Positions 32,601 to 42,454 of a DNA stretch of 64,000 bases are shown here, piece by piece. Each line of letters begins with the position of its first letter. Positions within the stretch are counted from its first letter, which is position 1. The translations under genes were made by a program, and so were the position numbers. The notes beneath the pieces are model-generated. The model searched no databases. It was given only the letters and a program-made list of their open reading frames with translations, and was not told the DNA's origin. Source of the DNA: Pycnococcus provasolii (lineage: Eukaryota > Chlorophyta > Pseudoscourfieldiophyceae > Pseudoscourfieldiales). The DNA lies in contig CP150559.1 of assembly GCA_049487715.1 (NCBI GenBank), positions 1 to 64,000 on the forward strand. The letters are read 5' to 3'.

Positions 32601-35600
32601 CCGGAGATTCCTTGGCATGCCAACTTTCCGAATGCCGGTATTTTCCGCAGCGCGGATGCCGACTCGGGCATCGCCGACGATGCGATGGATGCGGCGCAGA
32701 GCATGCTCAGTAATCTGCAGCTCGACCGATTCGGCCCGCTTGGTACGGGCATGCCTCATATGGCCAACGAGCCTCAGGGTGAATTGCGCTACTTAGATCC
32801 GCTGGATCTGTTCATGCCGGGCGCTCTCACTGGTATGCAGCTGAACGAGCAAGTTGGCATGGGTCCAAGCCCCTACATTCTATCTTATGACGCCGCTGCT
32901 TTCGAGAAGTACCCTCTTGGCATTGCCGGCTGTCTGGGCTACGATCGGTCATCGCCATACGAGTTGGCAGCAAACGAAACGCCAATAATTGTTGGCGATT
33001 CGTGCGAGTGTCCTCGCGCTCTCTCCGTAAAAGGGTACGGTGCGCGCAACTTTTGCGTTCTGCGTGGCGGTACAAGCGCCGACGGTGACGTGATGATCGG
33101 CGCTGACAACGCTCGTCAGGTGCAGTTGCTGCAGTACAACCTTCTTAGAATTAGGCGGGAGCGCGGCGAGCGTTACCGTCTATTCTGCTGCACAATCGGC
33201 CTGGGTCGTGCTGGCAACGGCCACGACGTCGACCTCGATGCTCAGGCGGACGGGAATGTACCCTCGCGCGCTCTCGAGAGTGCTGCTGCGGAGAGCTCCG
33301 TGTACTTCACCGTCATCGGTGATGGTAAGGTTCTTTACCGTAGCACTGCTTTCCGTACTTCAGGAAAGGGTGAAATTGCATCCATCGTGTGCAACGTCGA
33401 GAGCGTGTCGACGCTGTTGCTATGTGTCGAGTGTGGAATGGTCGATGCGTCCAGTGGCCAGGCGTTCGGAGGCGGCGGTGTTTTCGGCATTTGGTGCGAT
33501 CCCCATCTCATCTGCGAACCCGTGCCGCAGAGCTTGCTCAGCTGGGCTGAAAAGCACGAGGGCGACGCTCACGTGCAGGACAGGGAAGACGTGGCGTCGC
33601 GGGGCTTCTCCGCACACATCGAGAGCCGGGCGATTGACATGTGCATGCCAGCGATCCGCACACTTCGCATAGAGCCCCCAGCTGTCGGCGGCGACGTCAG
33701 CAACGACCGCGTGCCGGAGGTGAAAACCGCCCGCTATCGCATCACCGTCGTCGTATCGCACCGCGAGACGACGGTGCCAACTGCCGACGTTTCCGTGCGC
33801 CTTCACGGCTGCGTGCGAAGAGGAGAGCAGGCGGCAATTGCGGAGGTGTACGCGGTGACTGCATGGGCCCCACTCGCGCGAGCGGAAGCCCGAGCTAATT
33901 CTGCCAGCTCGCTGCAGCGTCTCGACACCGGCTCGGTTGTGACGTACACGGTGGATCTACGCGACGTTGGCGCTGAGGTGCATCGTCTGGACGTGTCGCA
34001 CCCGTCAAACAGGGCGGCTTGGGCTTTTGACTATGCACGAATTGAGCGCGTCGGCTCTTCGCGTGCGCCGCCCATCTACTTTCTCAACAACGTGGCGCCC
34101 GTCGGACACCCTCATCCCGCCGCGCTGTCTCTTCCGATTGAGATGGACGCTCGCCTGGACTTTTCCTATCTTGTCACCGTGCACGCGGGCACGGCGCTTG
34201 GCGCCACGCCTGACGTTCTTGATAGCAGTCTTTCTATCGAGGTGTTGGATGCCGCGCGTGTTGCTGGCAATCCGGATGGTCGTGGTGTTACCTTTCACCT
34301 GTCTACACAGGCGCTCAACCAGGCGAACAGACTTCACCGTCGTCGTTCCTTCGTCGTCAAGTCTGCTCATAATATCATGGAATGGTGCAGTGCCTGCAGC
34401 GTGAGTTTGGAGCGTGATGATGCTGTTCTTTCTGTGGACGCGATTGAGATCCGCCCCTTCGCCGATCTTGAGAATCGCAACATCAAGTTGCCAAATGCAA
34501 AAAGTCTGGCTGGCAAAACATTCTTCTTCGGCACGACACTTCGCGGTAAGACGCCCGTCCTGCAGAAATGCGAGCGCGCGTCGCAGGGTATCTACCGCGT
34601 CGTGCTGCGTACGATGGACGCAAGTTCAATCACACCGCTCAACACCGACTTTGTTCTGACGGTGCGAGATGTGTTCGGGGACTCCTTCCAGTTTGTTCCT
34701 GCCGGCGATGTGAAGACGCTTGCACCCATGCCGTCGCCCCCGGGTAAGATGCCGACGATTCCAGCCTCGCTGTCGTCCAACCCGTCGATGGTGCCGTCAA
34801 GCCGCTCGAAGGCGCTTGACTTTGACACGAGCGAGGTGGTGGGCTACGTCGTGCCGATGAGAAATGGTGCACTAAATCAGATGGAAGTGTGTCTAACGAG
34901 CGTGAGCCGTTGCTGCCGAACACTCCAGGTGCACTGAACAGCCTGGAAGTCACGGTGTATCCAGGCGGATTGGCAAGGAACAATCGGTACCTCGCGGCGC
35001 ATGAGACGGACCTTTACCGATTGAATGTTGAGGTTCTCGTCACAAGCATGCAGACGGGCACGACGGTGTGCTTTGGACCGGATGCCGAACGCGGCCTGTC
35101 GACGAGCGCGAATGGCCAACCCCTCTTCGCGCTCAATCGCCTGGGCGAATCGTTGCCAAATGCGTCAATCTTGGCCTACATGCACACGCTCAATCCGGGC
35201 GCTGCGCCGCACGACTCCGTCGAGGCTCTTGAAATGCACGACACCGGTTCGAACGACTCGTACATTTGCCTTGATGTCGAGCGGGAGGTGCACCAATGCC
35301 ACCAGTACGGGGGCCTTGCGCCGGAAGCCATGGCGCTGGATGCACGCTACGTCGCTCACGTTCAGGCTTCGCAAGACCGTGCTTCGAGCGGCGCGCTTCG
35401 GCAATACAGGCTGATTGTTCAGACGCTAGAGTCGACGGGACGAGTGCCAACTGGTGTGGATGATGTGATGGCATTTCCAACAGCCATCGTGCACGGTTCG
35501 AATGGTTCGCATCGCGTCGTGATCAAACCGAATTCCGCTGCAGATTCCACGCAGCGCCAGCTGTTCGTGTCAAGCGGCACGGATGCGGTGGACTTCACCT

Positions 35601-36862
35601 GCGAGGACCTTGGCGAGATCCTTCGTGTGCACCTTCGCGCACCTGAGCAGGCAACGGTGTCACCACTTCCAGCCAAGCGTCGCGGTGTGGCAAGCCTATT
35701 TGGCTTCGGCGGAGGCCGGGCGGCGAGCGCGTCCTCCTCCAATACAGTGCAGCCTGCAAATGCGGTTGATGACATGCCATGGGTTTGGACGCCAAAGCGT
35801 GTGAGCGTTCGCAACATCACCGCTAAGCGCACGCGCGTTTTCCCCTATCCTCGATTGCGGCCACTCGACTGCGTGTCGAGGAGTGTGGTGTCCGACAGCC
35901 GGTGGCTGATGCCGCGGGGTGTTCACGGGGTGGCGTTGCCGTTCCCTGGCATCCTTGGCGAATCCACAGGATTTCGACTACCCTACAAGCTTGTGGTGCG
36001 TCACGACGATCCGGGAGCGTCCTCCGGATGGGCGCTCGACTCCGTGGAGCTCGCCGTTTCCGCAAAGCGCGGCGACTCTCCCATTCACACGTTCGAGGCT
36101 GCCATGTTTCCCGCGGAGCACCTGGCTGACCCGATTGCGCGCACAGGCTCGTTCGACAACCCGTTCGGCGAGTCGATGAGGCGCTACGCGCGACCGCTCT
36201 ACTCGGTGGAGGAGACGCGGAGGCTACTGAAAATGCACGCGAGAACGAACACCGTTCAGACGGCATCCGCCCCCGAGCCAACAGAGCAGCGAGGTGTGGA
36301 TCGCATTGCATCTGCAATCAAGGAGCTGAAGCGGCTATTCCGCGACGAGGCGCGCTCGCAGGAGCTTTGGAATCAAATCGACGTGAATGGCGACGGGCAA
36401 CTCGATGTCGACGAGCAGCTTGCTCTCGTGCGCCTTGCCCTTCCTGGGGCGGATGCAAGCATCGCAAGCGCCGTGGTGGCTCTGCTGGATACCGACGGAG
36501 ACGGCTACGTGACGCAAGATGAGCTCCTCGAGAGCCTTGGTGCGGCGAAGCAGCGCATGGCCATTTCCAAGGAACGTGGCAAGCGCTCGACAGCCCCCGA
36601 GGGCATTGATCCAGATGTGCGCAGTGCGCTGCAGAAGGCTATCGCGGATGGAGCACTGGATCGTGCGGCATTCGCCGCTGCAAGCCGAGGTGGCGATGGC
36701 CTTTGCCGCGTGCACGAGGTGGCGACTATGCTGAAGTCGCTCAATTTTAAAGACTCCGTTGACTCTGTGGTGGGCAATCTTGTCGAACTCGGTGACGCCG
36801 ACGGCGATGGCTTGCTGAGCTTTGACGAGCTTGAGAAGCTTTTGGTGGAAGCGCCAAGATGA
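23187..36862 (+). CDS. Giant RND/Dispatched-like membrane protein with PLAT array, EF-hands and WW-like segment
   Basis: One gene of about 4,500 codons read in four successive frame changes (near 23.85, 25.38, 28.19 and 34.9 kb). The N-terminus has a membrane helix (nt about 23275-23330), then an N-glycosylatable loop with 'LELVYAISSSDNNATIFDQS', a Patched/Dispatched-like pattern. Membrane helices cluster at nt 24345-24960 and again at 25190-25250 and 26850-27390, giving a 6+6 RND arrangement with two large loops; 'STMLGYDAAW' sits where Dispatched has GxxxDD. The cytosolic tail holds about ten PLAT/LH2 domains (for example from 27.6, 28.2, 28.8, 29.35, 29.9, 33.7, 34.2, 34.6, 35.0 and 35.4 kb), paired EF-hands at 30.26-30.72 and 36.38-36.83 kb ('DRDGNGVLAIDE', 'DVNGDGQLDVDE') and a WW-like 'MWVNANTGETCWMEP' at 32.57 kb. 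Probable Ca-regulated lipid or lipoprotein transporter or sensor; inferred. Confidence 0.75.
34867..34928 (+). other. 62-nt intron in the giant PLAT gene
   Basis: The segment begins GTGCACTAAATCAG, carries a TCTAACG branch site and ends ACACTCCAG. The length is 2 modulo 3, exactly the shift needed between the flanking frames. The exon that follows begins GTGCACTGAACAGC, nearly identical to the start of the intron, so splicing yields NGALNSLEV while read-through would give NGALNQMEV and then a stop. Confidence 0.8.
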
Positions 36863-37103
36863 GCGACATGATATATGTAATATAGGAAAAATCAAAAGGA
36901 ATCGCGTATTATGTGTAATGATTACTTATATACTACTACATACTACTAATTGATACTTTCGCCCGTTGCTGCTCCAACGCGCGATGTTCGCCAAAGTCAT
37001 TCTGCTTGATGACGACGTCGCGCCACCTGGACGAGCCATAACTTTACGTGTGGCAAAAGAAATGAATATTAAAGATATTTATTACAAAGATAGCAGAAAG
37101 CTT

Positions 37104-38310
37104 TCACACTCTCCACTCTGTGGGCAAATGCTTGCGTAATCGCGCGAGTTCGTGGTTGGCACGTGAGAGTACCATCCGTGCATGTCGCAAGTCGCGAGAC
37201 TGCGCCCTCCACTCGACACGTGCTTTCTCCTTACGCAGCTTTGCCGCATGGTACCGCCGCATCAGCTTTGCCCGACTCTTGTGCTTTGGAGTCGGTTTCG
37301 TTGACAGAGGCTCGAGCCGACGTCGCACGGCGTAGCGTACGCGTTCTTCCTCCTCTTCATCTTCTTCTGCTTCGCCGCTCACAATCTTATGCGCGGCAAT
37401 CACAAGCGCCTCGAGGTTCTGTAGGGCAAAGTATGGAATGGGTCTTGGAGTACCACTGTATTCCAAATATACTCTCAAGCTGTCGACAGCGGCGTCGACG
37501 TAAGCAATGCCGCTGCTTGTCTCCGACCACTCCTCGTCGACGTCATCCTTCTCAGTAGCCTCAGTGGTGGTGGCTGAATCCGCGGCACGTGCGGCAAGAG
37601 CACGCTTTCCCACAGCTGCTAGCCCAGCGACATGAATGTCTCTTTGCAGTGCACGAGCCTTCTCCAGCAGCAAACTGCCCTGCTCGCCCGCCTCTGGCTC
37701 GCCCTCCTCCACGCCAAGGCCCAGCGCGGCGGCTCTCTGCCGCTTTCGCCTGGCTCTCGCGGCGACACGTGAAACGGCAGCCTCGCGCCGTGACGCAGTT
37801 GGGCGTGGTATTTTCGTCGTCGTCGTCGTCGTCTGCCTTTCCAGCGGCACCTGCTAAAGTGGCTGTGAGCACATCCGTATGTGCGATGGCGTTCCCAAGC
37901 CAACCGTCCGTAGCACGCAGCACCTGTCCGAGCTGAAATCGCGTCACAGCGCGAGGTTGTTTCTGAGGGTCTGCCATCGGCATCCACACCACGGTGGCGA
38001 GTACGGTCGGGTCCCAGTCTGCATATCGAAGCATGAGCGCGTCGATCGCTGCGGGAACGTCAGGCTGCGCGACCCACTTGGCGTGAAACGAGGGCAGGGA
38101 GACATCGGAGGTGGAGGAGGAGGAGGAGGAGGAGGAGGAGGAGCACCAAGTGGCGAGGCAAGGTTTCTTCTCGGAGTTATAAAGATCAGAGTGAGGCACA
38201 GTGAGTCTTGAGCGTTGAAGAGTGAAGCGAGAGGGAAGAACAAGAACACGGCTGTGCAAGCGCGCATGACACGGCATGACAGTGTTTTTGGCGGCGCAGA
38301 GGCGGGCCAT
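37104..38310 (-). CDS. Hypothetical protein with organelle-like leader, one frame change
   Basis: From the ATG at 38310 the product has a basic, acid-free leader ('MARLCAAKNTVMPCHARLHS') suggestive of mitochondrial or plastid targeting, a Ser run, then a folded stretch with 'WVAQPDVPAAIDALMLRYAD' and 'VTRFQLGQVLRATDGWLG'. After an Asp run near 37820 coding shifts by one base. The continued frame encodes a Lys/Arg/Glu-rich segment, 'SLRVYLEYSGTPRPIPYFAL' and a long basic helix ending at 37104. Both halves look coding, and no intron of reasonable size fits, so a one-base indel at the GAC repeat or AAAA run is the simplest explanation. I do not recognise the family. Confidence 0.55.
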
Positions 38311-38767
38311 CCCCTCCCTTTGCTGAAATGGAAATGGGGCGAGAGACTCATGCGAAACCGAAACCGAAACCGTGAGAAAAGAGAAGGAAAGAAGAAGGGG
38401 AGAGAAAAACTGGAGAAAAAAAAACGAAAAAAAGGGGGGCACAATGGAACCCATTCCACACAAAGGGGGATCCCCCCAGGGTGCAACGTCTTGTACAACA
38501 AGGGGATCGAGGGCGAGCTCTTGCCCACGGCCCACCTCAACTATCCCCGTCAGAGAAAGAGCTCCCTTGCCAGGCCTTGCAAGGCTTTGGCAAGTTCGCG
38601 GCCGAAGCAAGGCTGAGTGAGTGAGGGCGCGTGACCCCACCTAAGCTTAGGTGGGGGCGCGTGTCCAGCGTGGCCTCCATCCAGCGTGGCTGTATCTCTC
38701 TGCTCCCCCTCCGCCCACCCACTCTTGAGGGTGGGCCCGCGGGATCGCCCCTATACTCGTGATTAGC
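38311..38767. other. Intergenic region (divergent promoter)
   Basis: Divergent promoter between the unknown minus-strand gene and the RCC1-repeat gene. Contains purine-rich AGAAGGAAAGAAG runs at 38380-38440 and CCAAGCTTAGGTGG/GGTGGGGGCG repeats. No gene seen. Confidence 0.5.
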
Positions 38768-39730
38768 ATGTCTGCCGCGTCTCCGGGCGAACGCGCGTAC
38801 GACGCAATGCGCCTGGCGGTCGTGCCATGGCTGCGCGAACGTCGACTGCGCAAGGAGAAAGAGCGGCAGGAGCGTGTCGAAGCAGCTCGTTTCTCAGAAC
38901 GAGTGCTTACTGCAGGTATATGGCACTCGCTCGTGCTGCGAGGTGAAGGCAGCGTCGCGTGCTGGGGACGCAACAATCACGGCCAGGCGCCTCCCGACGG
39001 CCTCGCTGGCGACTTCGTCGCGATCGCTGCGGGTCGTGAACACTCGCTGGCGCTGCGACCCGACGGCGGCGTCGCGTGCTGGGGCCCCAACCACGAAGGC
39101 CAAGCGCCTCCCGACGGCGTTGAGGGCGACTTCGTCGCGATCGCCGCGGGTGAATTTCACTCGCTGGCGCTACGACCCGCCGGCAGAATCGCGTTCTGGG
39201 GAGGCAATTACCACGGCCAAGCGCCTCCCGACGGCGTTGACGGCGACTTCGTCGCGATCGCCGGGGGTGGTGGTCACTCGCTCGCACTGCGACCCGACGG
39301 CAGTGTCGCGTGCTGGGGTGACAACTACGACGGCCAGGCGCCTCCCGACGGAGTTGACGGCGACTTCGTTGCGATCGCTGCGGGTGACTTGCACTCGCTA
39401 GCGCTTCGACGCGACGGCAACATCGTGTGTTGGGGACGCAACAATTACGGCCAGGCGCCTCCCGACGGCGTTGAGGGCGACTTCGTCGCGATCGCTGCGG
39501 GTGGTGACCACTCGCTCGCACTGCGAAGTGACGGCAGCGTCGCGTGCTGGGGCTGGAACGAGTACGGCCAGGCACCTCCCGACGACGTGGCCGGCGACTT
39601 CGTCGCAATCGCTGCGGGTGAATTTTACTCGCTGGCGCTGCGACGCGACGGCAACATCGCGTGCTGGGGCTTGAACCGCTTCGGCGAGGCGCCTCCCGAC
39701 GGCGTCGCCGGGCCATTCGGACACCAGTAG
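38768..39730 (+). CDS. RCC1-type repeat protein (seven 39-residue repeats)
   Basis: A 320-residue protein. An N-terminal charged helix (residues 8-45, 'AYDAMRLAVVPWLRERRLRK') is followed by seven tandem repeats of 39 residues, consensus AIAAGxxHSLALRxDGxVxCWGxNxxGQAPPDGVxGDFV. This is the RCC1_2/ALS2-type short repeat with the HSLAL and CWG signatures. Seven copies suggest a complete propeller, though each is shorter than classical 51-68-residue RCC1 blades. The DNA repeats have a 117-bp period and are highly similar, implying recent expansion or gene conversion. The ATG at 38768 was chosen because upstream codons are GTG and ATT. A truncated relative lies at 15550. Substrate or partner unknown. 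Confidence 0.88.
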   Translation: MSAASPGERAYDAMRLAVVPWLRERRLRKEKERQERVEAARFSERVLTAGIWHSLVLRGEGSVACWGRNNHGQAPPDGLAGDFVAIAAGREHSLALRPDGGVACWGPNHEGQAPPDGVEGDFVAIAAGEFHSLALRPAGRIAFWGGNYHGQAPPDGVDGDFVAIAGGGGHSLALRPDGSVACWGDNYDGQAPPDGVDGDFVAIAAGDLHSLALRRDGNIVCWGRNNYGQAPPDGVEGDFVAIAAGGDHSLALRSDGSVACWGWNEYGQAPPDDVAGDFVAIAAGEFYSLALRRDGNIACWGLNRFGEAPPDGVAGPFGHQ

Positions 39731-39890
39731 GCATAGACTGCGCACACAAAAAATAGTTGTAACAGAATTCAAATTTCCTTAATCAGTAGTTCTTACACAT
39801 AGACTATTTCACTACTGCTGTGGGTGGGTAGTTCTATTTTAGTTCTATGGAAGGGAAGTGCCTTTTCTCGCCTCCAAAAAGGAAGGCTCC

Positions 39891-41390
39891 CTACTTGAGC
39901 GAAAGGGCGCCACGAAATCCTCCTGCGCCCACGACGCTCATCTTCACCAGCTCACCAGCATCGGGACGCTCGACGGGATCCTCCGCCATGCAGCTCCGAA
40001 TCGCCTTGTGAAGAGCATTCGACAAACCGGGGAGCAGCGGGATACCCTTCGTCCTCAGCTCGGTAAACTTAGTTCCATTCTGCGGCGGATTGTACCCGGT
40101 GAATGCCTCGTAGCATGTGAGTCCAAGCGAAAATATGTCCGCCTTGTCAAGACTGTCGAAGCGGCTGTTCAGCATCTCCAGGGGCATGTAACGCACGTCA
40201 CCCTCCTCGATGTACCCGCGCGTGTCCGAAGAAGGTGCGAGACTCTGCGCCCGTCCGAAATCGCCAAGCTTCCACTCGAGTTCTGGTTGTGCCGGCACGT
40301 CGCTGGTGCATGCTGCCGCCGTTGCCGACGAGGGCACGCCGTAGATATTCTCTGGCTTCACGTCAAGATGAGCGATGCGGTACTTCTTGTGCAGATGCTG
40401 CAGGGCAAGTGCCATGGAACGCATGAGCTTGCCGAGCGCGTCTGATGGCATGAGCGATCCTGAGGCGAGCTTGTCCGCTAGCGTTCCTCCCGAGCAGAAC
40501 TCGAGCTGGATGAACAGGCGGTCGTCCTCAAGCCACGCGCCGAAGTACCTCACAACGTGCGGGTGTGCAGCCATCACCGCCATTGACTGCACTTCGAAGA
40601 GCGCCACCTTCTGGTCGCCGGGCGTCGTGAGAGGCCGTGACGTGCGCTTGATGGCGTACGTCGCGCCGTCGAGACGAGACACCGCGCGCGTGACGGTGGA
40701 GAATCCTCCGGTTCCGATCAACGCAACTTCCTTGAATTCGAGCCGATAGCGTGCGAGCTGAACGGTGGTGGCAGGTCGTCGGCTTGACGAGGTTGTGGCT
40801 TCGGCAGCGGCGTTGCTTTCGTCGTCGGCAGCGCAGACGAACGGGTTCGCACGGCACGGCGGCGACCCCGCGGCGCGCGCCTGTCGGAATCGCGGATCCT
40901 TGTGCGTCGGATACGCCGCCCCACCCGCGGCTGTGGGATACCTCGGCGGTGGTGGAGGCATTTCCTGCGAGGGCGCTGGCTGCTGGCTGCCCTGCGAGCA
41001 GTCCATGACGTGCTCCGAGCGCGGCCTTTTCGCACGCATCACCGACATGGCGGGCGGCGACGCCATTCCGCCAGCGGCTGCCCCTCCGCCCACACCTCCT
41101 CCGCCAGGTGGTTCGACTGGCGTGCACAGGTCCGCGGTTCCGATGATGTCTTGCGAGCACGCCTCCATCATCGCCTGCGACGTCATGCCAACCATCGGCC
41201 CGTTTTCCTGCGACGGCTGCGTTCCAAAGAGCAGGCGTCCTCCTCCCATTCCTCCCATTCCCCCGTTTATTTTGAACGAGGCGTGAATTCCCTGCGAAGA
41301 CTGCCTGGGAGACACGTTGACAAGGTTCACGTTATTCTTCAGACGCAGGCAGAGTCCCCCGGTCGTCGACGACGTCTCCTGCGACGCCAT
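39891..41390 (-). CDS. WEE1: WEE1-type mitotic inhibitor kinase
   Basis: A 499-residue protein from the ATG at 41390. Residues 1-225 are disordered, with many Ser/Gln-Ser sites. The kinase domain begins 'RYRLEFKEVALIGTGGFSTV' (Gly loop), then 'YAIKRTSRPL' (catalytic Lys). 'HPHVVRYFGAWLEDDRLFIQ' is a hallmark of the Wee1 family. The catalytic loop is 'HLDVKPENI', the metal loop is 'GDFGRA' (DFG), and 'EEGDVRYMPLEML' then 'LDKADIFSLGLTCYEAFTG' match WEE1. WEE1 phosphorylates the inhibitory Tyr15 of CDK1 in the nucleus. Myt1 is less likely because no membrane segment follows the kinase domain. It diverges from the IPT/TIG gene over a promoter containing a telomere tract. Confidence 0.92.
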   Translation of the reverse strand: MASQETSSTTGGLCLRLKNNVNLVNVSPRQSSQGIHASFKINGGMGGMGGGRLLFGTQPSQENGPMVGMTSQAMMEACSQDIIGTADLCTPVEPPGGGGVGGGAAAGGMASPPAMSVMRAKRPRSEHVMDCSQGSQQPAPSQEMPPPPPRYPTAAGGAAYPTHKDPRFRQARAAGSPPCRANPFVCAADDESNAAAEATTSSSRRPATTVQLARYRLEFKEVALIGTGGFSTVTRAVSRLDGATYAIKRTSRPLTTPGDQKVALFEVQSMAVMAAHPHVVRYFGAWLEDDRLFIQLEFCSGGTLADKLASGSLMPSDALGKLMRSMALALQHLHKKYRIAHLDVKPENIYGVPSSATAAACTSDVPAQPELEWKLGDFGRAQSLAPSSDTRGYIEEGDVRYMPLEMLNSRFDSLDKADIFSLGLTCYEAFTGYNPPQNGTKFTELRTKGIPLLPGLSNALHKAIRSCMAEDPVERPDAGELVKMSVVGAGGFRGALSLK

Positions 41391-41754
41391 TGAGCCGAGG
41401 AGGAGACTAAAATAAAATAAAATGCAAGGGGACGAGGGATATCTGTCAGTTTCGTTTGAGCCTTGGAGGGGAGGGGGTGGACAAAATGCAACAACAGGGA
41501 ACAGCAGGGAACGCACCACCCCAGGGGGTTAACAACAGGTCTGTTTGGGGGTTTCCCTTTTTTTTTATAAGGGAGAGAAAAGGGTGGGGAGGATTATTCG
41601 GGGTTGGTTTAACCAGGGTTAGGGTTAGGGTTAGGGTTAAGGTTGTGTGGTGTGGTTTTTGGTGTGGTGTTTTGGTGTGCATTTTCAAAGCTCCCCTCCC
41701 CCTCTTCCGCAATCCTGGCTGGGGTGTAAGGCGTCCTTGGGCACGGGCATAGCC
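41391..41754. promoter_or_regulatory. Divergent promoter with interstitial telomere tract (WEE1 / IPT-TIG)
   Basis: 364 bp between divergent ATGs. Four TTAGGG units (41614-41640) lie midway, followed by GTGTGGTGTGGTTTTTGGTGTGG purine-rich repeats. Confidence 0.6.
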
Positions 41755-42267
41755 ATGGGTCGCTCAGGGTCGTTCGTCGCAGCCTCTTGCATGCTCCTGC
41801 TCTCGCAAGCAAGTGGCGCGTCGGCGGCGTCGAGGGCAAGCAGCCGAGGAGGCGCGGCGGCGCAGGCGGCGATGCAGGCGCAGGCGGCAGCTAGCGCAAC
41901 CGCCGGCGACTTCTCGTTCAGCATCGAGCCGAGACAAGGGCCGAGCACGGGAGGAACGCTCGTGACGTTCAGCATCTCGGGTGGCGTCTTCGCGTCGGAC
42001 ACCTTCCAGTGCCAGTTTGGCGAGCGCGTCGTGCCTGCGCAGAGCTTCTTCTTAAGTCCCGCGCGCGCCGGAGGGATCGGCGCATCCGCGGGCGACGCGC
42101 AGAGCTCGGGCGGCCAGCCGAGCGTTCTGTGCGCGGCACCCGCGGGTCCTATGCGCACGAGCGTGACGACGCGCCTGAGCCTGGACGGCCGGCGTTTCGC
42201 GAGCGGGCCGAGGTTTTACTACCACGACGCGAGCGCGACTACTAACAACAACAACAACAACCAGTGA
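41755..42267 (+). CDS. Secreted single IPT/TIG-domain protein
   Basis: A 170-residue protein from the ATG at 41755. The N-terminus 'MGRSGSFVAASCMLLLSQAS' is a signal peptide, followed by an Ala-rich linker. Residues about 50-155 form one IPT/TIG immunoglobulin-like fold: 'PRQGPSTGGTLVTFSISGG' is the entry strand pair, 'FQCQFGERVVPA' and 'SVLCAAPAGP' give the conserved Cys pair, and 'RFYYHDA' closes the domain. An Asn run ends the protein. Such domains occur in extracellular receptors and transcription factors. With a signal peptide and no DNA-binding part, an extracellular adhesion-like role is inferred. Confidence 0.8.
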   Translation: MGRSGSFVAASCMLLLSQASGASAASRASSRGGAAAQAAMQAQAAASATAGDFSFSIEPRQGPSTGGTLVTFSISGGVFASDTFQCQFGERVVPAQSFFLSPARAGGIGASAGDAQSSGGQPSVLCAAPAGPMRTSVTTRLSLDGRRFASGPRFYYHDASATTNNNNNNQ

Positions 42268-42339
42268 GAACCAAACCAAACCAAACCACCAAAAGCCACC
42301 ATGTAAGAACAAGAACCGAACAAGACACAAGCACGATGA

Positions 42340-42364
42340 AACCCTAACCCGATCCCTTAGGGTT
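42340..42364. promoter_or_regulatory. Telomere-like inverted box
   Basis: AACCCTAACCC followed 6 nt later by TTAGGGTT, an inverted pair 90 bp upstream of the gamma-carbonic-anhydrase-like ATG. Confidence 0.5.
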
Positions 42365-42454
42365 ACGAAGGGAAGGGGTATCCCCCCCCCCCCTCCCTGA
42401 CCGACGCCCCACCCCACGCCCTGCTCTTGCTCAAGGGTTTTTTCTTCTTGGGCC

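Noticed and set aside
38907-39749. Long minus-strand open frame (about 280 codons) opposite the RCC1-repeat gene
   Set aside because: It is a by-product of the 117-bp period (a multiple of three) in GC-rich repeats; its product is Arg/Ser-rich repeats with no domain, while the plus strand has clear RCC1 signatures.
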